A stretch of DNA of 64,000 nt from Clostridium sp. D53t1_180928_C8. Lineage in GTDB: Bacteria; Bacillota; Clostridia; Clostridiales; Clostridiaceae. The DNA lies in assembly GCF_015667795.1 (NCBI RefSeq), contig NZ_JADPEL010000011.1, positions 52,478 through 116,477 of the forward strand, in the 5' to 3' direction. Position 1 is the first letter of the stretch. Each line of letters opens with the position of its first letter. Positions 35,214 through 43,122 of the stretch are shown here, in pieces. Below the pieces are notes generated by a model, which ran no database searches, had not been told where the DNA came from, and saw only the letters and a program-made list of their open reading frames with translations. Position numbers and translations under genes: made by a program.

Positions 35214-36317
35214 TTACTTTATTAAATCCCCTTGTTCACTACTAACAACTATATCTCCACTTTTAATTTTTCCAAAAATATCATTAACTGTTTTAATTGT
35301 TTCATCGCTTAAGTTTGGATTTTCTGCTGGAAGACCAACACCATCATTCTTAGCATCGAAAGTTAATGTTTCTCCACCTGGGAAAGTTCCATCTAAATTA
35401 GCTTTAATCATATCATAAGCAGCTTGGTCTATTTTCTTAACAGCAGAAGTTAAGATAATTGATTTGTTGTTTGCTTCATCATATATACCATCTGCATATT
35501 GGTCAACGTCAACACCGATAACCCAAACATTTTCACCATTAGCAGCTCTTGTTTTAGCTTCGTTTATAGCTCCAGCTCCAACACCACCTGCAGCAGTAAA
35601 TATTGCTTTTACTCCTCTTTCATACATTTGTGCAGCAATTTGTTGTCCACCTGCAACGTTATCAAATGATCCTTCATAAACTACGTTTTCTTTAGCTATG
35701 TTCATGCTTGTACCTAAGTTTTCGTTAGCATATGCTACACCTTGTTGGAATCCCCAGTTGAATTTTTGAACTGCAGGAATTTCCATACCACCGATGAATC
35801 CTAGCTCACCGTCTTTTAATTCTAAAGCTGTAGCAACACCTGCTAAGAATCCTGATTCTTGTTCTGCAAAGTAAATTGCTACTGTATTATCTCCTACTTT
35901 AGCTTCGAAGGCATCTCCTTCTTTACCATTGTTAGGTGATCCATCTAATATTACAAATTTAGCATCTGTATATTGATCTTGAGCTTTCATTAAAGCTGTT
36001 TCAAATTTATATCCTGGAGTTATAATCATCTTATAATCTCCTTCATAAAGGTTGGCTATTTCTGTTAAATAGTCTGACTCTGTTGTTCCACCTGGTTTTA
36101 AGTATTTAGCTGTAACATCTAATTCTGATTCAGCTTTTTTAATTCCTTCCCAAGTCCCTTGATTGAATGATTTGTCATCAATAGTACCAGCATCAGTAAC
36201 CATACCTACTGCTAGTTTCTCTCCATCACCTGACCCACTGTCTGCACTATTTCCACATCCAACTAACCCTGTTAGCATTAATGCTGAAAGTGCTAATGCA
36301 ATTACTTTCTTTTTCAT
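35214..36317 (-). CDS. BMP-family nucleoside-binding lipoprotein (paralogue 2)
   Basis: 367 residues, substrate-binding component of the nucleoside importer, tethered outside the membrane. Lipobox GLVGC with Cys22; a short Ser/Gly/Asp linker; then the Bmp fold starting VGMVTDAGTIDDKSFNQGTW at ~38. Asp and Phe of DDKSFNQG and the aromatic/acidic residues around GVDVDQYADG contact nucleoside in homologues. About three quarters identical to the paralogue upstream. Its mRNA starts with a guanine-type riboswitch and terminator, which the paralogue lacks. It is therefore predicted to be switched off when guanine is plentiful. Confidence 0.94.
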   Translation of the reverse strand: MKKKVIALALSALMLTGLVGCGNSADSGSGDGEKLAVGMVTDAGTIDDKSFNQGTWEGIKKAESELDVTAKYLKPGGTTESDYLTEIANLYEGDYKMIITPGYKFETALMKAQDQYTDAKFVILDGSPNNGKEGDAFEAKVGDNTVAIYFAEQESGFLAGVATALELKDGELGFIGGMEIPAVQKFNWGFQQGVAYANENLGTSMNIAKENVVYEGSFDNVAGGQQIAAQMYERGVKAIFTAAGGVGAGAINEAKTRAANGENVWVIGVDVDQYADGIYDEANNKSIILTSAVKKIDQAAYDMIKANLDGTFPGGETLTFDAKNDGVGLPAENPNLSDETIKTVNDIFGKIKSGDIVVSSEQGDLIK

Positions 36318-36369
36318 TCTTATTTCCTCCCATATTGTACTTCTAACTTTCTATATGATTCTTTTAAAA

Positions 36370-36407
36370 AAAGCATATTAATCTCATAAGTGAAATTAAT
36401 ATGCTTT
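36370..36407 (-). terminator. Riboswitch-controlled terminator
   Basis: AAAGCATATTAAT (36370-36382) pairs with ATTAATATGCTTT (36395-36407), a 13-bp perfect stem, followed on the minus strand by a run of seven T. It lies between the guanine-type aptamer and the start of the binding-protein gene (52 bases further), the normal position for an expression platform. Confidence 0.88.
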
Positions 36408-36441
36408 AAATCTTAAAATTACAGATTCATATATCAAGTCC

Positions 36442-36506
36442 ACTCATAGTCGAAAATTTAAGGCTTTCGGTAGAAACGTCTCCCCTTATTGGAGACCTAT
36501 ATGAGT
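36442..36506 (-). promoter_or_regulatory. Purine riboswitch aptamer, guanine type (C74)
   Basis: Read on the minus strand: P1 ACTCATA/TATGAGT (36506-36500 with 36448-36442), P2 GTCTCC/GGAGAC with loop AATAAGG, J2/3 GTTTCTAC, P3 CGAAA/TTTCG with loop GCCTTAAAT, and J3/1 ACTATG. The two terminal G of L2 and the CC of L3 allow the known loop-loop contact. The specificity base (complement of G36449) is C, so guanine or hypoxanthine is expected as ligand. J2/3 has U at the position that is C in 2'-deoxyguanosine variants. The downstream terminator suggests transcription termination on ligand binding. Confidence 0.85.
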
Positions 36507-36536
36507 TATTTTTACGTTTTTATGCTTTTATAAGTT

Positions 36537-36584
36537 CCCCTCGAACTATACTCATATAATAAACTATATTTTTCGTTTTTTCAA
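36537..36584 (-). promoter_or_regulatory. Promoter of the riboswitch-controlled binding-protein gene, with PurBox-like pair
   Basis: Minus strand TTGAAA (36579-36584), 17-base spacer, TATTAT (36556-36561). CGAAA lies just behind the -35 box and GTTCG follows 24 bases later (plus strand CCCCTCGAACTATA, 36537-36550), the spacing of PurBox pairs in Bacillus pur promoters. Transcription would begin near 36549, some 45 bases before the riboswitch. Confidence 0.65.
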
Positions 36585-36596
36585 CACTTTATTTAA

Positions 36597-36643
36597 AATT
36601 TCCCGAATTTTTTTCGTTTTTATAGCCCCGATAGTTCGATTTA
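36597..36643. promoter_or_regulatory. Second PurBox-like pair upstream of the same promoter
   Basis: AATTTCCCGAATTT (36597-36610) and, inverted, ATAGTTCGATTTA (36631-36643) each resemble the PurBox consensus AWWWCCGAACWWT. The CGAA and TTCG cores are 27 bases apart. The pair lies 12 bases upstream of the -35 box, the usual position of the PurR control site. Purine repressor binding is inference. Confidence 0.55.
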
Positions 36644-36682
36644 CCTTATTTTGGTTATTTTCTTTTAAAAGTTATTTACTTT

Positions 36683-36765
36683 GTAGTTCTCTCAAACTAC
36701 TAAGAGCTGCTTAAGTATAGGTCACGAGCGCTTTCAACTTTAGACCTTTACTGTAAACAACTCTT
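36683..36765 (-). ncRNA. Structured RNA segment between the two binding-protein genes (unassigned)
   Basis: On the minus strand AAGAGTTGTTTA (36765-36754) pairs with TAAGCAGCTCTT (36713-36702) over 12 bp with two G-U pairs. An inner stem AGGTC/GACCT with flanking AGTA/TACT closes a ~19-base loop, and a second hairpin GTAGTT/AACTAC follows. The G-U pairs exist only in the minus-strand RNA, so that strand is the likely transcript. It starts about 20 bases behind the stop of the upstream lipoprotein gene and lacks a T run. No known RNA family could be recognised. Confidence 0.5.
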
Positions 36766-36785
36766 AATTTTAATTATATTTTACT

Positions 36786-37937
36786 TTATTTTATCAAGTC
36801 CCCTTGTTCATCCTTAACTACAATCTCACCATTTTTTATCATTTCAAAAACTTCTGAAACCTTCTTAGAAGTTTCCTCACTAAGATTTGGATTCTCTTCT
36901 GGTAAACCAATACCATCATTTTTAGCATCAAAAGTTAATGTTTTTCCACCTTGAAAATTTCCATCTAACTCATCCTTTACCATATCATATGATGCTTGAT
37001 CAACTTTTTTAACTGCTGATGTTAAAATAATTGATTTGTTATTTGCTTCATCATATATACCATCATCATATTGGTCAACGTCAACGCCTATTACCCAAAC
37101 TTCTTCACCTGAGTTTGCCCTTGTTTTAGCTTCATTTATTGCTCCAACACCAACCCCACCTGCTGCTGTAAATATTGCTTTTACTCCTCTTTCATACATT
37201 TGTGCTGCAATTTGTTGTCCACCTGCAACATTATCAAATGATCCCTCATAAACTACATTTTCTTTATTTAATGTCATATTAGTTCCTAAATTTTCATTAG
37301 CATACTTAACACCTTGTTGGAAACCCCAATTAAATTTTTGTACTGCTGGAATTTCCATGCCACCTATAAACCCTAATTCTCCTTCTCTTAACTCTAATGA
37401 GGCTGCAACACCAGCTAAAAATCCTGATTCATGCTCTGCAAAGAATATTGCAATTGTATTATTTCCAACCTTAGTTTCATAATCATCTCCCTCTTTACCA
37501 TTATTAGGAGAACCATCTATTAGTACAAATTTAATATCTGGATACTGATCTTGTGCTTTCATTATTGCTGTCTCAAATTTATATCCTGGAGTTACTATCA
37601 TTTGATAGTCCCCTTCTATAAGATTGGTTATCTCTGTTAAATAGTCTGCTTCAGTTGTTCCTGCCGGCTTTAAATATTTAGCTGTAACACCTAGTTCTGA
37701 TTCTGCTCTCTTTATACCTTCCCAAGTTCCTTGATTAAAAGATTTATCATCTATTGTTCCAGCATCAGTTACCATTCCAACTGCAAGCTCTTTTGCACTT
37801 TCTTTCTCTTTACTCTCTTCTACATTTTCTGAAGTCGAATCCCCAGCTGAAGTATCTCCATCAGTTTTATTGCCACACCCAGCTAATGTACATAACATTA
37901 ACATTGAAAGTATTAATGAAACAATTTTTTTCTTCAT
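36786..37937 (-). CDS. BMP-family nucleoside-binding lipoprotein (paralogue 1)
   Basis: 383 residues, closely similar to the protein at 35214-36317 over the whole Bmp domain (same VGMVTDAGTIDDKSFNQGTW opening and GVDVDQYDDG region). It differs in the linker after the lipobox Cys (LAGCGNKTD): about 30 residues rich in Ser, Asp, Glu and Lys against ~15 in the paralogue. A minus-strand promoter TTGAGA-18-TATAAA lies close upstream, without riboswitch. Tandem duplication followed by separate regulation is the simplest history. Confidence 0.93.
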   Translation of the reverse strand: MKKKIVSLILSMLMLCTLAGCGNKTDGDTSAGDSTSENVEESKEKESAKELAVGMVTDAGTIDDKSFNQGTWEGIKRAESELGVTAKYLKPAGTTEADYLTEITNLIEGDYQMIVTPGYKFETAIMKAQDQYPDIKFVLIDGSPNNGKEGDDYETKVGNNTIAIFFAEHESGFLAGVAASLELREGELGFIGGMEIPAVQKFNWGFQQGVKYANENLGTNMTLNKENVVYEGSFDNVAGGQQIAAQMYERGVKAIFTAAGGVGVGAINEAKTRANSGEEVWVIGVDVDQYDDGIYDEANNKSIILTSAVKKVDQASYDMVKDELDGNFQGGKTLTFDAKNDGIGLPEENPNLSEETSKKVSEVFEMIKNGEIVVKDEQGDLIK

Positions 37938-38050
37938 TTTCTCTCCCCCTATATTAAAAAAATAATTATGTTAATAATATTTTTATACATACTTTTATTA
38001 ATGTATCTCAATAACTGTATTCACTAAATTTTATGCTAATAAAAATAAAA

Positions 38051-38077
38051 TATAACTGCCTTTAAATAACAGTTATA
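38051..38077 (-). terminator. Terminator of asnB
   Basis: TATAACTG (38051-38058) pairs with CAGTTATA (38070-38077) and TTTTATTTTTATT follows on the minus strand. Confidence 0.75.
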
Positions 38078-38103
38078 CTTTATTTCAACCTACTACATAT
38101 TAA

Positions 38104-39945
38104 CTATAGCAATATATCTACATTATATTCTCTTAACCAAATATCAACTTGAATTAAATATGCAATCATTTGTGGTCCAGTCATAAGTTGTCCAAACCAA
38201 GGTGTTTTATACGCCTCTCCTTTAGTATCCACTATTTCTTGAACCTTATCCTTGTTTATTATTTGAAGTATAGGTGATGTTTTATCATTTAATATTTCAT
38301 TCATTATACTACAAACAATTTTAGTATAAATAGGATTATGAGTCTTAGGATATGGACTCTTCTTTCTATATACTATTTCATCAGGAAGTATACCTACTAA
38401 TGCTTTTCTTAATAATCCCTTTTCTCTTCCATCTAAAAGTTTTACATCTACAGGTAAATTAAAAGCATAATCTACAATTCTATAATCTGCAAAAGGAACT
38501 CTAACTTCCAAGCTATTATACATACTTGATCTATCTTTTCTATTTAATAAATTAACCATAAACCACTTCAAATTTAGATAAAATAATTCTCTCATTCTAT
38601 AAGTCTTCTTATCTTCGTTATCCAAATGTGGAACTTCTTTTAAAGTTTTCAAGTACTCTTCATTTGTAAGCTCCTCAACTTTAATATTTTTAAGATTATC
38701 ATTTAGAATTGTCTTTCTCTCACCAACAGATCTTGACCATGGAAAAGTATTAGCATTTATCATTTCCTCATGAGTAAACCATGGATAACCAGCAAATAAT
38801 TCATCCGCACACTCTCCTGATAACCCAACAACAAAATCTTTTCTAATTTCCTTACAGAATAACAAAAGTGATGAATCTACATCAGCCATACCAGGTAAAT
38901 CTCTGCTAAATGTAGCTTCTCTTAACGCATGAGCTAAATCTTCTTGCTTTAATAAAACAGTTCTATGATCACTATCTATAAATTTAGCCATTCTCTCTGC
39001 AAAATATTGATCTGAAGTTGGTTGAAATAATGAAGCTTTAAAATACTTATCATTACCTTCATAGTCTATTGAATAAGTTGTTAGCCTTTTTCCTTTTTCC
39101 TTAAAATCTTCAGCTGCTATTGCTGATATTGCTGATGAATCTAATCCACCTGATAAGAAAGTGCAAACAGGAACATCCCCTACCAATTGCCTTCTTATAG
39201 CATCAATCAATAATTGTCTAACATGACTTACTGATTCATCAGTTGTCTCATTTAATTCTCTAGCTTCAACCTTCCAATACTCCCATATCTTCATATTATC
39301 ATTTGTTATTAACATACAATTTGCTGGAGCTATTTCATTTATTCCTTTATATACTGCACTTCCTGGTGATACTGCTGGACCTAACGCAAAAAGCTCTGTT
39401 AATCCATCTCTATCAATTTCTGCTTTTACTGCAGGATGTGCAAGTATTGTCTTAATTTCTGATCCAAAAACTAGTGTACTTCCCTTTTTAGAATAAAATA
39501 ACGGTTTAACCCCCATAGGATCTCTAGCTAAAAATACTTGTTGCTTATCCTCATCGTATATAGCAAATGCAAATATTCCATTTAATTTTTTTATAGCATC
39601 TATTCCCCAAGCAATATACGATGTTAATAATACCTCGGTGTCCGAATAAGAATCAAAAGTAAAGTTTTCATCTAATAACTCTTTTCTTAAATCCTCAGTA
39701 TTATATAATTCTCCATTATAAACTATAACGTATTTTTTTCCTCTTACACTTTTAATCATTGGTTGCTTACCACCCTCAGGATCAACAACTATCAACCTTC
39801 TATGTCCTAATAAGACATTGGTAGATTCATATAATCCCTCACTATCTGGGCCTCTTCTCTCCAAAGTCTTCACCATATCGCAAAGTATCTTTCTTTTCCC
39901 TCTTAAATTTGCATTAAAGTCTACCATTCCAGCTATTCCACACAT
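38104..39945 (-). CDS. asnB: Asparagine synthase (glutamine-hydrolysing)
   Basis: Makes asparagine from aspartate, ATP and glutamine. 613 residues. The N-terminal glutaminase has the nucleophile Cys2 (MCGIAG) and RRGPDSEG near 32. The synthetase domain has the PP-loop SGGLDSS near 255 and the family region GLSGECADELFAGYP near 370. Its mRNA start has GAGAAGGTGAAATT as Shine-Dalgarno. Monocistronic between two terminators. Confidence 0.96.
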   Translation of the reverse strand: MCGIAGMVDFNANLRGKRKILCDMVKTLERRGPDSEGLYESTNVLLGHRRLIVVDPEGGKQPMIKSVRGKKYVIVYNGELYNTEDLRKELLDENFTFDSYSDTEVLLTSYIAWGIDAIKKLNGIFAFAIYDEDKQQVFLARDPMGVKPLFYSKKGSTLVFGSEIKTILAHPAVKAEIDRDGLTELFALGPAVSPGSAVYKGINEIAPANCMLITNDNMKIWEYWKVEARELNETTDESVSHVRQLLIDAIRRQLVGDVPVCTFLSGGLDSSAISAIAAEDFKEKGKRLTTYSIDYEGNDKYFKASLFQPTSDQYFAERMAKFIDSDHRTVLLKQEDLAHALREATFSRDLPGMADVDSSLLLFCKEIRKDFVVGLSGECADELFAGYPWFTHEEMINANTFPWSRSVGERKTILNDNLKNIKVEELTNEEYLKTLKEVPHLDNEDKKTYRMRELFYLNLKWFMVNLLNRKDRSSMYNSLEVRVPFADYRIVDYAFNLPVDVKLLDGREKGLLRKALVGILPDEIVYRKKSPYPKTHNPIYTKIVCSIMNEILNDKTSPILQIINKDKVQEIVDTKGEAYKTPWFGQLMTGPQMIAYLIQVDIWLREYNVDILL

Positions 39946-40036
39946 AATTTCACCTTCTCATTAAATTCATACTATAAAATATGACAAAACCCGTTTTTTA
40001 GTGAAACCTTCAAACTAAATTGCTTCGTAATTTAGC

Positions 40037-40066
40037 AAAAGGGAGTCGCTACTGCAACTCCCTTTT
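40037..40066 (-). terminator. Terminator of the NSS transporter operon
   Basis: AAAAGGGAGT pairs with ACTCCCTTTT over a 10-base loop, 40 bases behind the stop of the small subunit gene. Confidence 0.82.
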
Positions 40067-40105
40067 ATCATACTAAATGTTTTATATTGTTAATTTTGGA
40101 TTTTA

Positions 40106-40213
40106 CTAATTCATTGCTTTTTCTTTTTTAATTGATATAGCTAAAGTAGTTATTAGGCCACCCCATAAAACTACTGCACCAACTGCAAAATAAGTTAACG
40201 CTGTTGCTGTCAT
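40106..40213 (-). CDS. MetS-like small subunit of the NSS transporter
   Basis: 35 residues with one membrane helix (YFAVGAVVLWGGLITTLAIS) and a basic tail KKEKAMN. The core VLWGGL matches the MetS family, whose founding member is needed for methionine/alanine import by the NSS protein MetP. The ATG follows the transporter stop codon after one base (TAATATG), with GGAGG inside the last transporter codons, so the pair is translationally coupled. Too short for routine gene calling but strongly supported by size, context and motif. Confidence 0.85.
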   Translation of the reverse strand: MTATALTYFAVGAVVLWGGLITTLAISIKKEKAMN

Positions 40214-40214
40214 A

Positions 40215-41732
40215 TTAAACTACCTCCTCTTCAATTTCATCTTCAAAATTTTCTATTTCTTTATTTTTCCAAGGTCTTCTTGAGAATAATAATGCTCCTA
40301 TTATTCCTAAACCAATAACAGACCATCCATATGCAAATAATTCTGGTAAGTTATATCCCGCGTAAGGAGTTTTAATTTCTGTTACAAAATTGCTAATTAG
40401 CATTATTGCTAACATTGTTGGTGTTATAAACTTAACAGTAAAATCCCACCACTTTCCTATTTTGAAATATGAAGTTTTATTTGTATGCTCTCTAATAGTT
40501 GCTGGTTTAATTATCCATCCAATAACGATAGCTTCTAGTAATCCTACAACTACAATTCCATAACAATTAATGAAGTTATCCATTATATCTAATATATATA
40601 GTCCTGCTCCTGATGCAAATGTTCCACTTATGATAACACCTATTAAAGCAATACCTGAAACAACTTTTTTACGTTCCCAACCCGTTTTATCAATTATAGC
40701 TGATGATACAGCTTCAACTAAAGATACACAAGAAGTTAATCCTGCAAATACTAAACAAGCAAAGAATAAACATCCAAGTATAGTTCCCCATACACCCATA
40801 ACAGAGAATACTTTAGGGAAAACTATAAACGCTAATCCAATACCACTTGAAACAACTTCTTCAATTCCAACACCTTGGCTTGTTGCCATAAATCCTAAAA
40901 TTGCAAATACTCCAATTGCACATAAAAACTCAAATCCACAGTTTGCAAATCCAGTCATAAATGCACTATTGTTTATATCAGTCTTTTTAGGTAAGTAGCT
41001 TGAATAAGTCATCATTATTCCCATCGCTAAGCTTAAAGAATAAAATACTTGTCCATATGCAGCAATCCAAACTTTTGGTTCCATTACTTTACTCCAATCT
41101 GGTGTAAATAATTTATTTAAACCTAAACTAGCACCTTCTAAAGTAACACCTCTTATAACTATTATTACCATTATTGCAACTAATGTTGGTAATAATACTT
41201 TGTTTAATTTTTCTATACCGCCTTTTACACCCTTATAACATATAAACCAACTAATTGCCCAAACTAAAACTATTCCAATTAATACAGGCCAAATAACACT
41301 ACCAAATTGAAATGGTGATTCTGTAAGTTTTAAAAAGTCATTATAAAAATATGCATTTGGATCACTTCCCCAACCCTTTGAAAAACTTAATGTAAAATAT
41401 TTCATAGCCCAACTTAAAATCATTGAGTAATATCCTAATATAAAGAATGCAGTAATGCTTGGCCACCATCCAAGCCACTCCCACTTTTTATTTCCTCTTG
41501 CCATAGCTAACGGAGTAGACCCTTTAAATTTGTGACCCATTCCATACTCTAAAATTAGTAACGGTATACCCGCAGTAAATATAGCAAAGAAATATGGAAC
41601 TAAAAATGCTCCTCCTCCATTTTCATATACCAAGTAAGGAAATCTCCATATATTTCCTAAACCTACTGCCGATCCAACAGCTGCTAATATAAAACCAAGC
41701 TTTGTCCCCCACTGGTCTCTTTTATTATCCAT
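40215..41732 (-). CDS. Sodium-dependent amino-acid transporter, NSS family
   Basis: 505-residue sodium:neurotransmitter-symporter-type importer with 12 helices. TM1 shows the unwound sodium/substrate site GLGNIWRFPYLVYENGGGAF; TM6 contains SLSLAMGIMMTYSSY. The acidic tail (EDEIEEEVV) is coded over the ribosome site of the MetS-like gene. Likely substrates are methionine, alanine or another neutral amino acid, judged from the MetS partner; this is inference. Confidence 0.94.
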   Translation of the reverse strand: MDNKRDQWGTKLGFILAAVGSAVGLGNIWRFPYLVYENGGGAFLVPYFFAIFTAGIPLLILEYGMGHKFKGSTPLAMARGNKKWEWLGWWPSITAFFILGYYSMILSWAMKYFTLSFSKGWGSDPNAYFYNDFLKLTESPFQFGSVIWPVLIGIVLVWAISWFICYKGVKGGIEKLNKVLLPTLVAIMVIIVIRGVTLEGASLGLNKLFTPDWSKVMEPKVWIAAYGQVFYSLSLAMGIMMTYSSYLPKKTDINNSAFMTGFANCGFEFLCAIGVFAILGFMATSQGVGIEEVVSSGIGLAFIVFPKVFSVMGVWGTILGCLFFACLVFAGLTSCVSLVEAVSSAIIDKTGWERKKVVSGIALIGVIISGTFASGAGLYILDIMDNFINCYGIVVVGLLEAIVIGWIIKPATIREHTNKTSYFKIGKWWDFTVKFITPTMLAIMLISNFVTEIKTPYAGYNLPELFAYGWSVIGLGIIGALLFSRRPWKNKEIENFEDEIEEEVV

Positions 41733-41992
41733 TGTTATTCCCCCTTCTACAATTTATCTTTCTATGTATTTCCACTTAACTCTTGATATTATGATATATT
41801 ATATTAATATTTTTTTCAAGTATTTTATTTCAATCTATTAACTATATATAAGTTTTCCTTATCAATTTATCAATAATATTGCTTTTATTTTTATATTTAT
41901 ATTATTTATCCACATCAAACTATTGATTTATCTCGCTTTAATGTCATTCACAGTTTATTAATTAAATAGGTAAAATCTTCATATTTTATCTT

Positions 41993-42006
41993 TATAAACG
42001 TTTTCA
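41993..42006. promoter_or_regulatory. Candidate cre site upstream of the NSS operon
   Basis: TATAAACGTTTTCA matches 13 of 14 positions of WGWAARCGYTWWMA (the second base is A instead of G). It lies 261 bases before the transporter gene. Carbon-catabolite control of amino-acid uptake is plausible but the match may be chance. Confidence 0.3.
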
Positions 42007-42056
42007 TTTACTCTCTTTAATTATCTTTCTAAAATTTTTTAGCAAATAATAAATAA

Positions 42057-42105
42057 AACAGAAATCATTTTATTATTTTATCAATAATATAACGCTTTCT
42101 GTTTC
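42057..42105 (-). terminator. Terminator of the Cof-type HAD gene
   Basis: AAACAGAAA pairs with TTTCTGTTT around a second small stem TTATT/AATAA; TTATTTATTATTT follows on the minus strand. Confidence 0.65.
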
Positions 42106-42115
42106 AATTTATTAT

Positions 42116-42940
42116 TTATTTTTCAAATCTATCTTCTAAAAACTCGGCTACTCCGTCTTCTTCACAACTACCTATAACTGCTGTTGCAATTTTCTTTATC
42201 TCTTCTGCGGCATTTGAAGTTGCATAGGCTTCATCCGCTAATTCAAACATAGGTATATCATTTAAATTGTCACCAAAACAAATAACTTTACTATAATTTA
42301 TATATTTTGATAAATATTTTATACCATTAGCTTTAGACGCTTCACTGCTATATGCTTCTAAGAAGTAGCAATCTTCATATACATCCTGATAATAATTTAC
42401 CGTTATTCCGTCTATACATTCAATCTCTTTAGCAATTGTCTTTATTTTTTCATAATTATCAAATGCCACAAAATTAATTATATTAGAATTTAATATTGAT
42501 TCATTGTAATCCTCAACTTTAACAAAGGTTTTTAGCTTTTTATCAGCTCTTTCTTTATAAAAGTTATATTCATATACATTTTCAAATTCTTTATGATATA
42601 CCCATAAATGATTTTCTTTAACTCCATATACTAATGGATTTTTATTATATGCCTTAAAAATATCTAACACTTTATTAGCAGCACCTTTTTCTATTCCTTT
42701 AATATCTATATACTTCAATTCTTTAGTGTCATATATTAATACACCATTCATTAAAGCAACTGGTAATTTTAAATTTAAATTCTGTAATATTTCAACTGCT
42801 GTTGCCGGAGTTCTAGCTGTAGCTACTGTAAAGTTAACTCCCTCTTCAATTAATTTATTTAAAATTTCTAAAGATTTTTGAGGAACTTCTCTCTTATTAT
42901 TAATTAATGTTCCATCTAAATCAGTTACAAACAGTTCCAT
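42116..42940 (-). CDS. Cof-type HAD phosphatase
   Basis: 274 residues, HAD hydrolase of the Cof/YkrA subgroup. Motif I TDLDGTLI (nucleophile Asp7), motif II in TARTPA, Lys in SKANGIKYL, and motif IV FGDNLNDIPMF near 225. A C2B-type cap lies in residues ~85-190. Only distantly similar to the HAD protein at 18.3 kb. Shine-Dalgarno GAGGAGAGTGAAAAT. Substrate unknown. Confidence 0.92.
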   Translation of the reverse strand: MELFVTDLDGTLINNKREVPQKSLEILNKLIEEGVNFTVATARTPATAVEILQNLNLKLPVALMNGVLIYDTKELKYIDIKGIEKGAANKVLDIFKAYNKNPLVYGVKENHLWVYHKEFENVYEYNFYKERADKKLKTFVKVEDYNESILNSNIINFVAFDNYEKIKTIAKEIECIDGITVNYYQDVYEDCYFLEAYSSEASKANGIKYLSKYINYSKVICFGDNLNDIPMFELADEAYATSNAAEEIKKIATAVIGSCEEDGVAEFLEDRFEK

Positions 42941-43028
42941 ATTTTCACTCTCCTCTTTTGTATCTTACTTATGTAGGGTTATTTAGTTTACCACATAAAC
43001 TTAATTTATGCTACATAAAAATTAAAAG

Positions 43029-43091
43029 AGTTATGTTAATCTGATTTTTATGCATATATTTATTATATCCATAAATCAAATTAACATAACT
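43029..43091 (-). terminator. Long hairpin behind the amidase gene
   Basis: AGTTATGTTAAT pairs with ATTAACATAACT and the arms continue imperfectly (TGATTTTTATG with CATAAATCA). It lies 31 bases behind the amidase stop. Confidence 0.65.
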
Positions 43092-43122
43092 TATTAACTT
43101 CTATCAAATATCAATACTTAAA

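Larger units (their letters stand above)
41733..42115. other. Regulatory region of the NSS operon and 3' region of a HAD gene
   Basis: About 380 AT-rich bases without a gene. They hold a cre-like sequence (41993-42006) and the terminator of the HAD gene (42057-42105). No riboswitch fold could be recognised, and no single promoter could be chosen with confidence. Confidence 0.55.

Noticed and set aside
36442-36506. 2'-deoxyguanosine riboswitch
   Set aside because: J2/3 keeps the U of guanine-type aptamers instead of the C typical of deoxyguanosine variants; the guanine class is more likely.
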